DNA of 64,000 nucleotides from CAYYKD01 sp964471825. Lineage in GTDB: Bacteria; Spirochaetota; GWE2-31-10; CAYYKD01. Where the stretch lies: positions 62,001 to 126,000 of the forward strand of contig CAYYKD010000006.1 in NCBI GenBank assembly GCA_964471825.1, read 5' to 3'. Both the position numbers and the translations under genes were made by a program. Every line of letters starts with the position of its first letter. Position 1 is the stretch's first letter. A model generated the notes under the pieces. The model had not been told where the DNA came from and searched no databases. It worked only from the letters and a program-made list of their open reading frames with translations. Of this stretch, positions 1 through 8,600 are shown one piece after another.

Positions 1-1499
1 TCATTATCAAGCGAGATATCTGTCAGATCATTTAAGTCAAAACCTATATCATCTGAAGATTTCTTTGAGGTCCTAGGGGTTGATTCAATACCGAGCGACT
101 CGAGGTCAAATCCTCCAAGCAGATCATCAGAGCCTCCTGAACTTTGATCCGCAGAGTCTAAACCTTCTCCCAGCCCATCCAGATCGGTCAGGCCGGATAT
201 ATCAAATGCATCATCTTTGTCAGATATGGTTGATTTGCTATCAGATAGAATATCATCACCCAGACTGAGATCGTCCAGCCCTGAGAGGTCAAAGTCAACT
301 TTTTTACCGGGCGATTTTGGATCAGAGAGCTGAGAATCGAGTTGACTTAGATCACTATATGAATCTGCTTCAAGCCCGAGTTTATCAAGTACTTCCTTTA
401 CTTCCTCTGTTTCTTCAACTTCCTCAGAGACAATTGCTTCGTTTTCGTCAAAAAATGTTGCTGTGTTGCCTGTTGTGGATTCGATATCACCTAGAAATTC
501 GGCATTGCCGTCATCAAATGGAGTTAATGATGGTTGACCTGCGTCTGAAGTGTCGTCGAGATTGAGGTCAAATTTAAACGGTTCCTCTGAAGTTGCTTCA
601 TTAAGTTCTATTTGTGTTTCATTTGTGCTAAAGGGGTCTGTTTGATCTACTAAACCATCGGTGAAGTCGTCTGATATATCCTGATTTTCCGGTGTTAATC
701 CATAATCTGTATTTTCACCAACATCTTCATTATCGTCAGGGATTATATCATCGGCAAATGCATCGACAGCACCAATATCGATACCCGATAAATCAAACGC
801 TGCCTCAGGTTCATCAGTTTCTTCAACCGCGTTTAGAGAGTCATCAGACATTGTCAGCCAATCATCTTCATTTGCAGGTGACACTGTACTGGTATTGTAG
901 TTGTCGGATTTAGAATCCGAGAGAAATCCCTCATCTCCAAGCATTGATAACGGGTCATCAGCTGTATCCATCCCTTCGTTGTTAAAATCAGGAGTATCAT
1001 CAGTTGAACTTAGGTCGGCCAGATCTCCAAGGCCGGAAAGTAGGCTTAGTTCATCAGAGTTGTCATTATCAGTATCCGCATCTGATATTTCGTTATCAGC
1101 AAAGGCAGAGGATCCGTCTGTACCGGATAAGTCAGCAAATGGATCATCATTGTCTGTGATATTATCTAATCCGATCTCATCCGGTCCGTCGTTATCAAAG
1201 TTAAAATTATTATCAATGCCAGTATCAGCCGATTCATCCTTAGAATTGTCACCTGAAAGATCAAGAGAATCTAGACCGGAGAGGAAATCGTCTCCATCAG
1301 AAAGATCGCTTAGAATATCCTTACCAAGCTCATTTGCGATGTCATTCATATCAGTATCTTGATTAATTTGTGATTCGTCAATTTTATCAGGGATTTCTAC
1401 CGGATTAAGTGAGATTCCTTTTGACTGTAGAATCTCTACCTCGTCAGCAATGTTCAGGAGTTCGTTTCTAATGTTTTCGAGTTCTTCATATTTCGGCAT
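1..1499 (-). CDS. Acidic Asp/Ser-rich protein, FlcA-like N-terminal part (partial)
   Basis: The minus strand is open from an ATG at 1499 to the window edge, so about 499 residues of the N-terminal part are present and the C-terminus lies outside. The first 45 residues (MPKYEELENIRNELLNIADE) look like a short helical or coiled-coil head. The rest is strongly acidic and low complexity, with a recurring FDLSG[LI]xDL-type motif, several times near the visible end. From memory, spirochaetal periplasmic flagellar-collar TPR proteins (FlcA, Borrelia BB0326 type) begin with a similar MPxxEEL head followed by a long acidic region before TPRs. That assignment is an inference, because no TPR is visible here. 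No signal peptide is evident. The gene reads away from the 1736 gene, and the shared upstream region has an AT-rich palindrome at 1561-1585. Confidence 0.55.
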   Translation of the reverse strand, partial: MPKYEELENIRNELLNIADEVEILQSKGISLNPVEIPDKIDESQINQDTDMNDIANELGKDILSDLSDGDDFLSGLDSLDLSGDNSKDESADTGIDNNFNFDNDGPDEIGLDNITDNDDPFADLSGTDGSSAFADNEISDADTDNDNSDELSLLSGLGDLADLSSTDDTPDFNNEGMDTADDPLSMLGDEGFLSDSKSDNYNTSTVSPANEDDWLTMSDDSLNAVEETDEPEAAFDLSGIDIGAVDAFADDIIPDDNEDVGENTDYGLTPENQDISDDFTDGLVDQTDPFSTNETQIELNEATSEEPFKFDLNLDDTSDAGQPSLTPFDDGNAEFLGDIESTTGNTATFFDENEAIVSEEVEETEEVKEVLDKLGLEADSYSDLSQLDSQLSDPKSPGKKVDFDLSGLDDLSLGDDILSDSKSTISDKDDAFDISGLTDLDGLGEGLDSADQSSGGSDDLLGGFDLESLGIESTPRTSKKSSDDIGFDLNDLTDISLDN

Positions 1500-1560
1500 A
1501 TTTTATTGTTTTGTCCCCGTAAATCATGAAAGATCTTGCAGCAATTTATTATTATTAAAA

Positions 1561-1585
1561 GTTATTAATAATAGATATTAATAAC
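1561..1585. repeat. AT-rich palindrome upstream of the acidic protein gene
   Basis: GTTATTAAT (1561-1569) and ATTAATAAC (1577-1585) form a perfect 9-bp inverted repeat with a 7-bp centre, 62-86 bp before the start codon of the minus-strand gene. The 1500-1735 intergenic space between the two divergent genes holds nothing else I can name. It could be an operator, or chance in AT-rich DNA. Confidence 0.35.
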
Positions 1586-1735
1586 AGATTAAACAGTAAT
1601 TTTCAACATAAATCACTTTCAAATAGCTTTTCAAAAATGCATTCAATAACTAACTGTTGTATCTATTAAGTATTTCGGAATATTGCCGAATTTTTAAACC
1701 AATAATCTTAATTATATTTTATTTGAGGAAAATTA

Positions 1736-2425
1736 ATGCAAAGAATCTTAATAATAATTTTTGTAGTGGTTATTTATAGCGTGAGCTCTCTTGAGAGGTT
1801 TGTTGATTTTGGGCTTATAAAGAAGGCTTCAGCACCCAGGTTTCTTGAGAGTGGAATACTATTTACATTAAGACCCGGTACCGGGCAGGATGTTTTTTTA
1901 AGGACAGATCTGGATAATTGGGAAAAAAATCATTATTTTAAGGAATCTCTCTATGGAGTGCAGTATGCATTTGTACCATATAAGAGGGGGCATAAAGTGA
2001 TGCAGTATAAGATCAATGCGGATGGATTTTGGATTGAAGATCCATATAATCCACAAACAAATGAGGATATCTTCGGAGTTGTTATAAATAGATTGAGTAT
2101 TCCGGCAAGTATTGACTACTATTCTAGAATGCCGATAGTTGAAAAAACAGATTCTTCAATAAAGAAGGTTACATTCAAATACTATAATCCTCTTGCAAAT
2201 GAGGTTAATTTTGTTTCAAGTATCGACAATTGGAACTCATTTACAAATTCTATGGCTAGAGATCCGGCTATGGATGGATATTGGACAATTGATATGTATT
2301 TTAAAAACGGTTCATATCTATATTTTTTTCTGGTTGATGGTGTTAAGGTTATTGATATTGAGAATCCATCAAATGCATTTATAGACAGATATAATGAGGT
2401 GTCTGTACTCAATGTTGTTAAGTAG
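1736..2425 (+). CDS. Secreted protein with two CBM48/AMPK-type glycogen-binding-like modules
   Basis: A 229-aa protein with an N-terminal hydrophobic signal segment (about residues 1-18). Two E-set modules follow. The first (about 35-120) has VFLRTDLDNW and ends with IEDPYNPQT. The second (about 135-228) has VNFVSSIDNW, YWTIDMYF and the closing DIENPSNAFIDRYNEVSV. The pattern of aromatic DNW, then YxYxFxVDG, then a D-P/N-x-N tail is that of the CBM48/AMPK glycogen-binding fold. No catalytic domain is present, so it probably binds a glucan or another carbohydrate or protein in the periplasm or at the surface. GAGGAAAA precedes the ATG. The stop codon abuts a degenerate copy of the dispersed palindromic element. 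Confidence 0.7.
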   Translation: MQRILIIIFVVVIYSVSSLERFVDFGLIKKASAPRFLESGILFTLRPGTGQDVFLRTDLDNWEKNHYFKESLYGVQYAFVPYKRGHKVMQYKINADGFWIEDPYNPQTNEDIFGVVINRLSIPASIDYYSRMPIVEKTDSSIKKVTFKYYNPLANEVNFVSSIDNWNSFTNSMARDPAMDGYWTIDMYFKNGSYLYFFLVDGVKVIDIENPSNAFIDRYNEVSVLNVVK

Positions 2426-2440
2426 AGGCTTTTGCATAAA
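2424..2440 (+). repeat. Degenerate end of the dispersed GAGGCTCTTGCAAAAA element
   Basis: AGAGGCTTTTGCATAAA at 2424-2440 matches the family terminus with two or three changes and overlaps the stop codon of the preceding gene. No clear right end was found before the convergent kinase gene. The remaining space to 2545 contains a locally GC-richer segment (about 2461-2515) that I cannot assign. Confidence 0.35.
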
Positions 2441-2545
2441 TAATGTTTTTTTAAATTTCTGCGTAGCCCCCGGTAATAAACAGGGGAAAGCAGTGGCAGA
2501 TAGCCGAATGAGGTTTTTAAAAGTCCCTCTTATCAGTTTTTTAAA

Positions 2546-5344
2546 TCAATTGCTTTCCAGGACATCTCTTACTTTTCTGATAAATGATTTAATTGAAAAT
2601 GGTTTTTGTATGAAGTTAATACCCGACTCCAATACGCCATGATGTGTAATGACATTGCTGGTGTAACCGGACATAAATAACACTTTTAGGTTTTTTCTTT
2701 TAGACAAGAGTTTCTCATGTAGAATTTTTCCATTGCCGTCAGATAGCACAACATCTGTTATCAGTAGATGGATTGTGTCGTCAAAGTTTTCTGAAATAGA
2801 GATTGCAGTTTGCATACTCGCAGATTCTATAGTATTGTATCCTTCGTTCTTAAGCACTTTTTGTGCTAGGTTTCTAACTTGATCCTGGTCTTCAACTATA
2901 AGTATCGTTTCCCACCCTTTGTTTATGTTACTTAATGAGGTGTCTTTTTTCTCATCAACAATGATGTTATCATACTTAGGAAAATATATATTAAAACTGG
3001 TTCCCTTTCCGGGTTCACTATAAACTGATATATGGCCACTGTGTTGTTTGACTATACCATAAACAGTTGCTAAGCCCAAACCAGTTCCTTTTGTTCCTTT
3101 TGTAGTAAAGAATGGATCGAATATCATCTTTATTGTGTTTTTATCCATTCCTGATCCGGTATCACTAATTTGCAGAAGATTATATACGCCGGGTTTTATA
3201 TCGAGTCCTTTTGCATAGTTTTCGTCCAAGTCAGATTGTGTTGTTTCTATAAAGAGTGAACCACCATCTGGCATAGCATCTTGAGCATTAACAACAAGGT
3301 TTAGAATGATTTGTTCCAACTGACCAACATCAGCCATTATTGGGCCGATAGCACCATCAAGTTTTTTTGTTAAAGACACATTCTCGTGGAGTATTCTATA
3401 CAACATTTTCTCAAAATTATTTATAACATAATTCAGATCAACCGGTTTCATCTCTAGGGTTTGTTTTCTAGCAAAGGCAAGGAGTTGCCGTACTAGATCC
3501 CGGGATCGTTCAGATGCCTTTATAATTTCAAGAATATAATTGTAATTCTCATCACCTTCCGGAAATTGAAGCTTTAAAATTTCTGCATAACCCAAAATCG
3601 GTGTGAGCATATTATTGAAGTCGTGTGCTATTCCCCCCGCAAGATGACCTACAGATTCCATTTTTTGTGCTTGAATTAGTTGATTTTCAAGCTTTAGCCG
3701 GCTTTCTTCTAGATTTCTCTTATCTGTAACATCTCTTAATATTCCCTCTATACCTGCAAATTTACCATCTTCATCATACAATATATGACTATTTGTTTCG
3801 GCGATAATAGGTGTGCCATCTTTTCGTTTTAATACAACCTCATAGTCGGTCAGACTTCCTGTTTTTTTTATTTCATCAATAAATTCCTGCCGTTTTATAG
3901 GATTGTGGTAGAATGTTTCGGCTATAGGTTTGCCAATACATTCATCAAGCGAGTTGTATCCGGTGAGTTTCAGCATACTAGGGCTTGCCATTACTAGTTC
4001 ACCTTTAGCATTGCTTCGATAGAATACATCCTGTATATTTTCAAGTATATTTCTATAATTAGCTTCACTTTCGGTAAGCTCTTTTTGAGATGCGTAGAGT
4101 TTGTCACGGGCGATATTGTAGGAATGTGCTATGTAGCCTATCTCGTCTTTACTATATACAGGGACGGGGTTTTTAGTCTTAAGTTTTTCACTATTATTAA
4201 TAGCGGTTATTAGGTCTTTAATGGGGATAATTATTGCCCTTCTAAAGAACAACTGATAGCCGATAGATAAAAAGATAAATCCGAAAATAATTATTAAAAT
4301 ATAATAAAGACCGATATCATTAATAAATTTTGTGTATTTTATATAATCAAACCCTACTCTATAATACTGACCTCTGTTGTCTATAGTGTAGAATAAGTAA
4401 CTTATTTTTTTGTCCCTGTAGATTAATTTTTTAGTATCAAGTTTTGTAACGGGTTCCATAAATAAAAAGTCATCAGGATATGGGGGCGTATTGTTAACAA
4501 TATTTGCTGAATAGGATTGGCGAATATTTTGATAAGATTTTTCTTTCTGATCTATGCCAAAAAAAACAAATAATAGTGCAATAACTGAAAATGCAGCAAC
4601 AGAGATCGATATAATTTTAAAAAGTAGACTTATCTTATCTTTTGTTACATTTATATAGTAAACTACAACGGCAAACCAACCGGTAATACATAATATGTTC
4701 CATAGTGTATAGTATACTTTGTGATTAAAGAGATTCTCGTTCTTCAAAATGTTCAATATTGATGGGGCTAATCCTATCCCTATACACATAATTGTTAATA
4801 TTAAAATATTCTTTTTAATGACAGTTTCAGATCTTATGTAGCGGATTATAGCAGACATTACAAAAAAGACAAACCACGCTAAGAGTATAACTATAAACAC
4901 GCCATAAGTTTTTTTGGCTAGAGACTCAAATATTCCGGTTTCATTTTCAAAATAGACACCGGCTCTTGCTGTATTAATTATAAATAAAATGGTAATTAAA
5001 ATATTAATGCCGTACAAAATTTTGATTAGAGCTTTATGAAATGATGCAGTTCGATCAGGAAAACTTAGAAAGAATAAAACCGTATGTGTCATCGCCATCA
5101 ATGACCCAAATATGCCAATAGCTGTTGCGTAAGCTGAGGTTACACCCACTGTGCCGAATTTTATTACAAAACAAAGATTATGTATAGCTTCATAAAACAT
5201 TATTAGTGTCAGATGTACACTTGCTCTGCTTTTATCGGGAGATTTGTATAATAAGATAAAAATAATTGTGGTAAAGCACACGGATACAAACGAACCAACA
5301 GATATTAACGAGAAATAAACTGTACCATTTTGCAGTATTTCCAT
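2546..5344 (-). CDS. Membrane-bound hybrid sensor histidine kinase (7TM-like, HAMP, PAS, HisKA, HATPase, REC)
   Basis: A 932-aa hybrid sensor kinase. Residues 1-240 hold about seven hydrophobic segments. An extracytoplasmic loop (about 265-340) and another membrane helix (345-365) follow, then a HAMP-like stretch (365-415) and a PAS domain (430-540). In HisKA the phospho-acceptor is His574 in GGIAHDFNN. The ATPase shows the N-box NAQDAM, then DTGSGM, then GTGLGL near 753. The C-terminal REC domain (about 813-930) has an acidic pair EDQD, phospho-acceptor Asp864 in LLITDVV and conserved Lys914 in IQKPF. All catalytic residues are present. The His/REC pair suggests either an autoregulatory REC or a phosphorelay. 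The signal is not predictable. The start codon lies 18 bp from a perfect palindromic element at 5362-5400. Confidence 0.92.
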   Translation of the reverse strand: MEILQNGTVYFSLISVGSFVSVCFTTIIFILLYKSPDKSRASVHLTLIMFYEAIHNLCFVIKFGTVGVTSAYATAIGIFGSLMAMTHTVLFFLSFPDRTASFHKALIKILYGINILITILFIINTARAGVYFENETGIFESLAKKTYGVFIVILLAWFVFFVMSAIIRYIRSETVIKKNILILTIMCIGIGLAPSILNILKNENLFNHKVYYTLWNILCITGWFAVVVYYINVTKDKISLLFKIISISVAAFSVIALLFVFFGIDQKEKSYQNIRQSYSANIVNNTPPYPDDFLFMEPVTKLDTKKLIYRDKKISYLFYTIDNRGQYYRVGFDYIKYTKFINDIGLYYILIIIFGFIFLSIGYQLFFRRAIIIPIKDLITAINNSEKLKTKNPVPVYSKDEIGYIAHSYNIARDKLYASQKELTESEANYRNILENIQDVFYRSNAKGELVMASPSMLKLTGYNSLDECIGKPIAETFYHNPIKRQEFIDEIKKTGSLTDYEVVLKRKDGTPIIAETNSHILYDEDGKFAGIEGILRDVTDKRNLEESRLKLENQLIQAQKMESVGHLAGGIAHDFNNMLTPILGYAEILKLQFPEGDENYNYILEIIKASERSRDLVRQLLAFARKQTLEMKPVDLNYVINNFEKMLYRILHENVSLTKKLDGAIGPIMADVGQLEQIILNLVVNAQDAMPDGGSLFIETTQSDLDENYAKGLDIKPGVYNLLQISDTGSGMDKNTIKMIFDPFFTTKGTKGTGLGLATVYGIVKQHSGHISVYSEPGKGTSFNIYFPKYDNIIVDEKKDTSLSNINKGWETILIVEDQDQVRNLAQKVLKNEGYNTIESASMQTAISISENFDDTIHLLITDVVLSDGNGKILHEKLLSKRKNLKVLFMSGYTSNVITHHGVLESGINFIQKPFSIKSFIRKVRDVLESN

Positions 5345-5361
5345 AAAAATTTAACCCTTTT

Positions 5362-5400
5362 GGCTCTTGCAAAAATTCAAAATTTATTTTTGCAAGAGCC
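5362..5400. repeat. Short palindromic element (copy A), 14-bp arms
   Basis: GGCTCTTGCAAAAA (5362-5375) and TTTTTGCAAGAGCC (5387-5400) form a perfect 14-bp inverted repeat around an 11-nt loop. Bases 5369-5402 are identical to the right end of the 181-bp element at 11014-11194, so this looks like a solo end. It sits just upstream of the histidine kinase start. The rest of 5403-5632 shows no gene or clear site. Confidence 0.75.
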
Positions 5401-5632
5401 TCCCTTATTTTATTATTAATAAATTACACCATAACCATCAATGCCTTTCTATTTACCATAAACTAAGTGAAAAGTCTCAAATACAAAAAAATAATTTTGC
5501 AGAAATCTCTCCTACTTATATTATATGACTACTGGTATAATAAGTCAACTATTATCATTAATATTTCAGAAGATCGGGAATGTCTATGCTATCCGATACC
5601 TAATAGTTTGCCTTGTTCTTTCGGTCTATATG

Positions 5633-8600
5633 TCAATCATCAATTGTTTCATTAATCGAATTATTGCATCTCTTAATATAAAGTTCTGCAACCGGATCTG
5701 ATTTATTAAAATTATGAACATCCTGGAAGTGTTTTAAAGCCTCTTTATAATCGCGGGAGTTGTAGAGGTTAACCCCGTCTTCAAAAGTGTGTCGTGTATC
5801 CAACTTGATTTTAATAACATCATCACTATCGGAGTTAAAAACTTCAAAGATCTTTGTCGGCAGCTCTTTTCCTTTAACTTTGACCGAGTCTATATATCTA
5901 ACCTGATAATAGTCGAGATTTTTCAAATCAGCGTAGGTATCATAACTAATAATTAGTGGCACATGATATTGTTTAGTCAGACTCTCAATCCTTGAGGCGA
6001 GATTAACCGAGTCACTAATAACTGTACTTTCCATCCTATCACTCTCTCCGATAGTGCCAAGCATCATTTTACCGGTGTTAATACCAATTCCAATTTTAAT
6101 TGTCTTGTAACCGGCTTTAATTCTGTTAAGATTGTAGAGTGCTAACTTATGAAGCATTAAAATAGAAGCTTGAACCGCATCATCGGCGTTTTTAGGAAAA
6201 AGTGCCATGATTGCATCACCGATATATTTATCGATAAAACCGTTATTCTCCCTAACGATCGGCCCCATCTCTTTGAGATATGAATTTATAAATCTAAATG
6301 TTTCTTCAGGTGTCATCTGTTCAGATAAGGTTGTAAATGATCTGATATCTGAGAAGAGAATTGTCATTTTTTTCTGAACATTATCTCCCAGTTTGACCTC
6401 AAGTATACCTTTTTTATTAAGATAATGTATAAACTCATTCGGTACAAACTTTACAAATGCTTTATTTAAATCATTAAGATGTGTGTATAACCCTGCATTT
6501 TCTATTGAAATGGCCATTTGGGAAGATAGCAACGATAATATATTTAGGTTTTCATCAGAAAATACATTGGTAAAAAGATTATTTTCAAGGTAGAGTATCC
6601 CTTTTAATTCTCCCTTATTTAAAAGAGGCATACATAGGATAGACTTTGGGTTTTTAGCATTTATATAGGGGTCTTTCATAAACTTCTCATCATATGCCGC
6701 ATCATTCAATACAAGAGGTTTTTTTGACCTTAATACAAAGTTAATAATCCTTAAAGGTAGGATTGGGTGATCTTCGATTTTATGATTGATAGGGATAGAG
6801 TTAAGCACCTCGATATTTTTTCCGGAGTCAAAAACTTGAGCTTCAATAAACCAATTATTATTCTTCTCAAGTATTAAACAACCGCTTTGTGCCCCGGCAT
6901 TTTCTGCAACATAACTCATCAGTTTTTTGAGCAGTTCGGATAAATTAATTTCACCGGATATTGAACCTGATGCTTTAATAACAGAGGTTATATCAAGCAC
7001 ATGAGAGCCTGTAACGGATGAAGAACTCGAGGATATTGAAGAGTTAACCCCTTTTTGCCTATTATCAGACATTTTGTTCAATAGATCGGGATATTTTTGT
7101 TTTAAAGAATCTATCTTTGCTGTAACACCCCAATTTTGATAGCAGTAATAACTTTCCTTTAAAAAATGTATAGCGAGATTTGGATCAATTTTTTCATTAT
7201 AAAACTTGTAGGCAAGCTCATTAGCTATCGCCTCATCATTAATATACTTATTTGATTTTGCAAGTGATATAGCTTGATTGTAATATTTAATTGCATTCAG
7301 GTCTTTGTCTTGCACTCTGGCAAGTTCTGCTTTTACTAGAAACCATTTATGTAGATAGTTTTCCTTTCCTGTTCCAGCCCATTTTTTTAAAAGGGCAAGA
7401 TAGATAGATACTTTTATCAGTATCATCAATTTTTTTCGCGGTGATGAGTATTTAAAGATTGCTAAAAGTGTAAGTGATTGAAAAAATATAAAAACTACCG
7501 AGTGCATAGTACCAATCATGGTTTGAAGTAATTTTTCTCCATTTTTACAATAAAAAAGAGCCTGTTGATAGTCTTCAAAAATATAACTTAGTATTACTTT
7601 GTTCTGATACACCAGAAATAGACTTGTATTGTCATTTGATTCTTTTAATCTATCAATCATTATATCTTCATTGAAATACTCACCATTTAAGCTTGTCGTA
7701 TTATCAACAAGAGTAGTCATGTTATTGATAGTTTGAAGATAGATACCAAGCATATTTGCATAGGTTATCTGATTGATTTTTAGTAGCTTTTCATAAAAAT
7801 CTGATAAAAGTTTGCTGAGTTTGTCCAGCATCTCTCCGCTGAAGAATGCATAGTTAGAGTGTAGTACAGCAGTGTTTGAAAAATAGTCAAGATCACCTGT
7901 TTCCATCGCAATCTTGTAAATCTCAAAATAATTTGGAAGAAATTTTTTCACCGCAACTTTGTAGTGAAGGGTGAATGTGTTTATAATAGTTAAGGTTCGT
8001 GCAGTAAACTCATTAACTTTGTTTTTTGAGATCATCTCTAATGCAAGTTGTCCAAAATCATAGCCGCTATTTGTAAAACCAATACCCGAAAGCAAAAGGC
8101 CATAAGTAGAGTAAGCATAACTTGAGGAGTATCCGTTCCCATGCTTCATTGATAGTCTAACCATCTTTAATACAATCAGCATCATAAGATTGCGATTTGT
8201 ATAATAAGCTGCAGTAGATACTGAGGATAATATGTTCATTGTTTCTATAACATTTTTGTCGGTCATCTTTTTTAAGTTTAGTATATCATCTGTGTTTTTA
8301 CCTGCCATACTAATAACAGTCTTTATGAAGTGAATTATAACACTTGGAATACCGGGATTTTTGGGAAATTTTATACCAAGTAATTTTAAAGCTTTTAGGC
8401 CTGTTGAAACGGACTCTTTAAGCTTACCGCTTGAAGTTTCACTTTGAATTCTTAAGTTGTAAACTTTTATCTTGTCAAGCGGATAATCGCTTTTTTCTAA
8501 AATCAGATCACAAATTCTATCCATCTCGCTAAGATTACCATTAAGATATGTAGTTTCAGCATATTGTAGGTAAAATTCAGTTGTACTTTTATTATCTCTA

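Noticed and set aside
901..1362. Plus-strand Ser-rich 153-aa frame
   Set aside because: It is the antisense shadow of the acidic minus-strand gene at 1-1499.
2455..2520. GC-richer patch possibly an ncRNA (GCCCCCGG...GGGG)
   Set aside because: It does not match SRP RNA, RNase P, tmRNA or a c-di-GMP riboswitch as I know them, and no T-run hairpin follows. I leave it unassigned.
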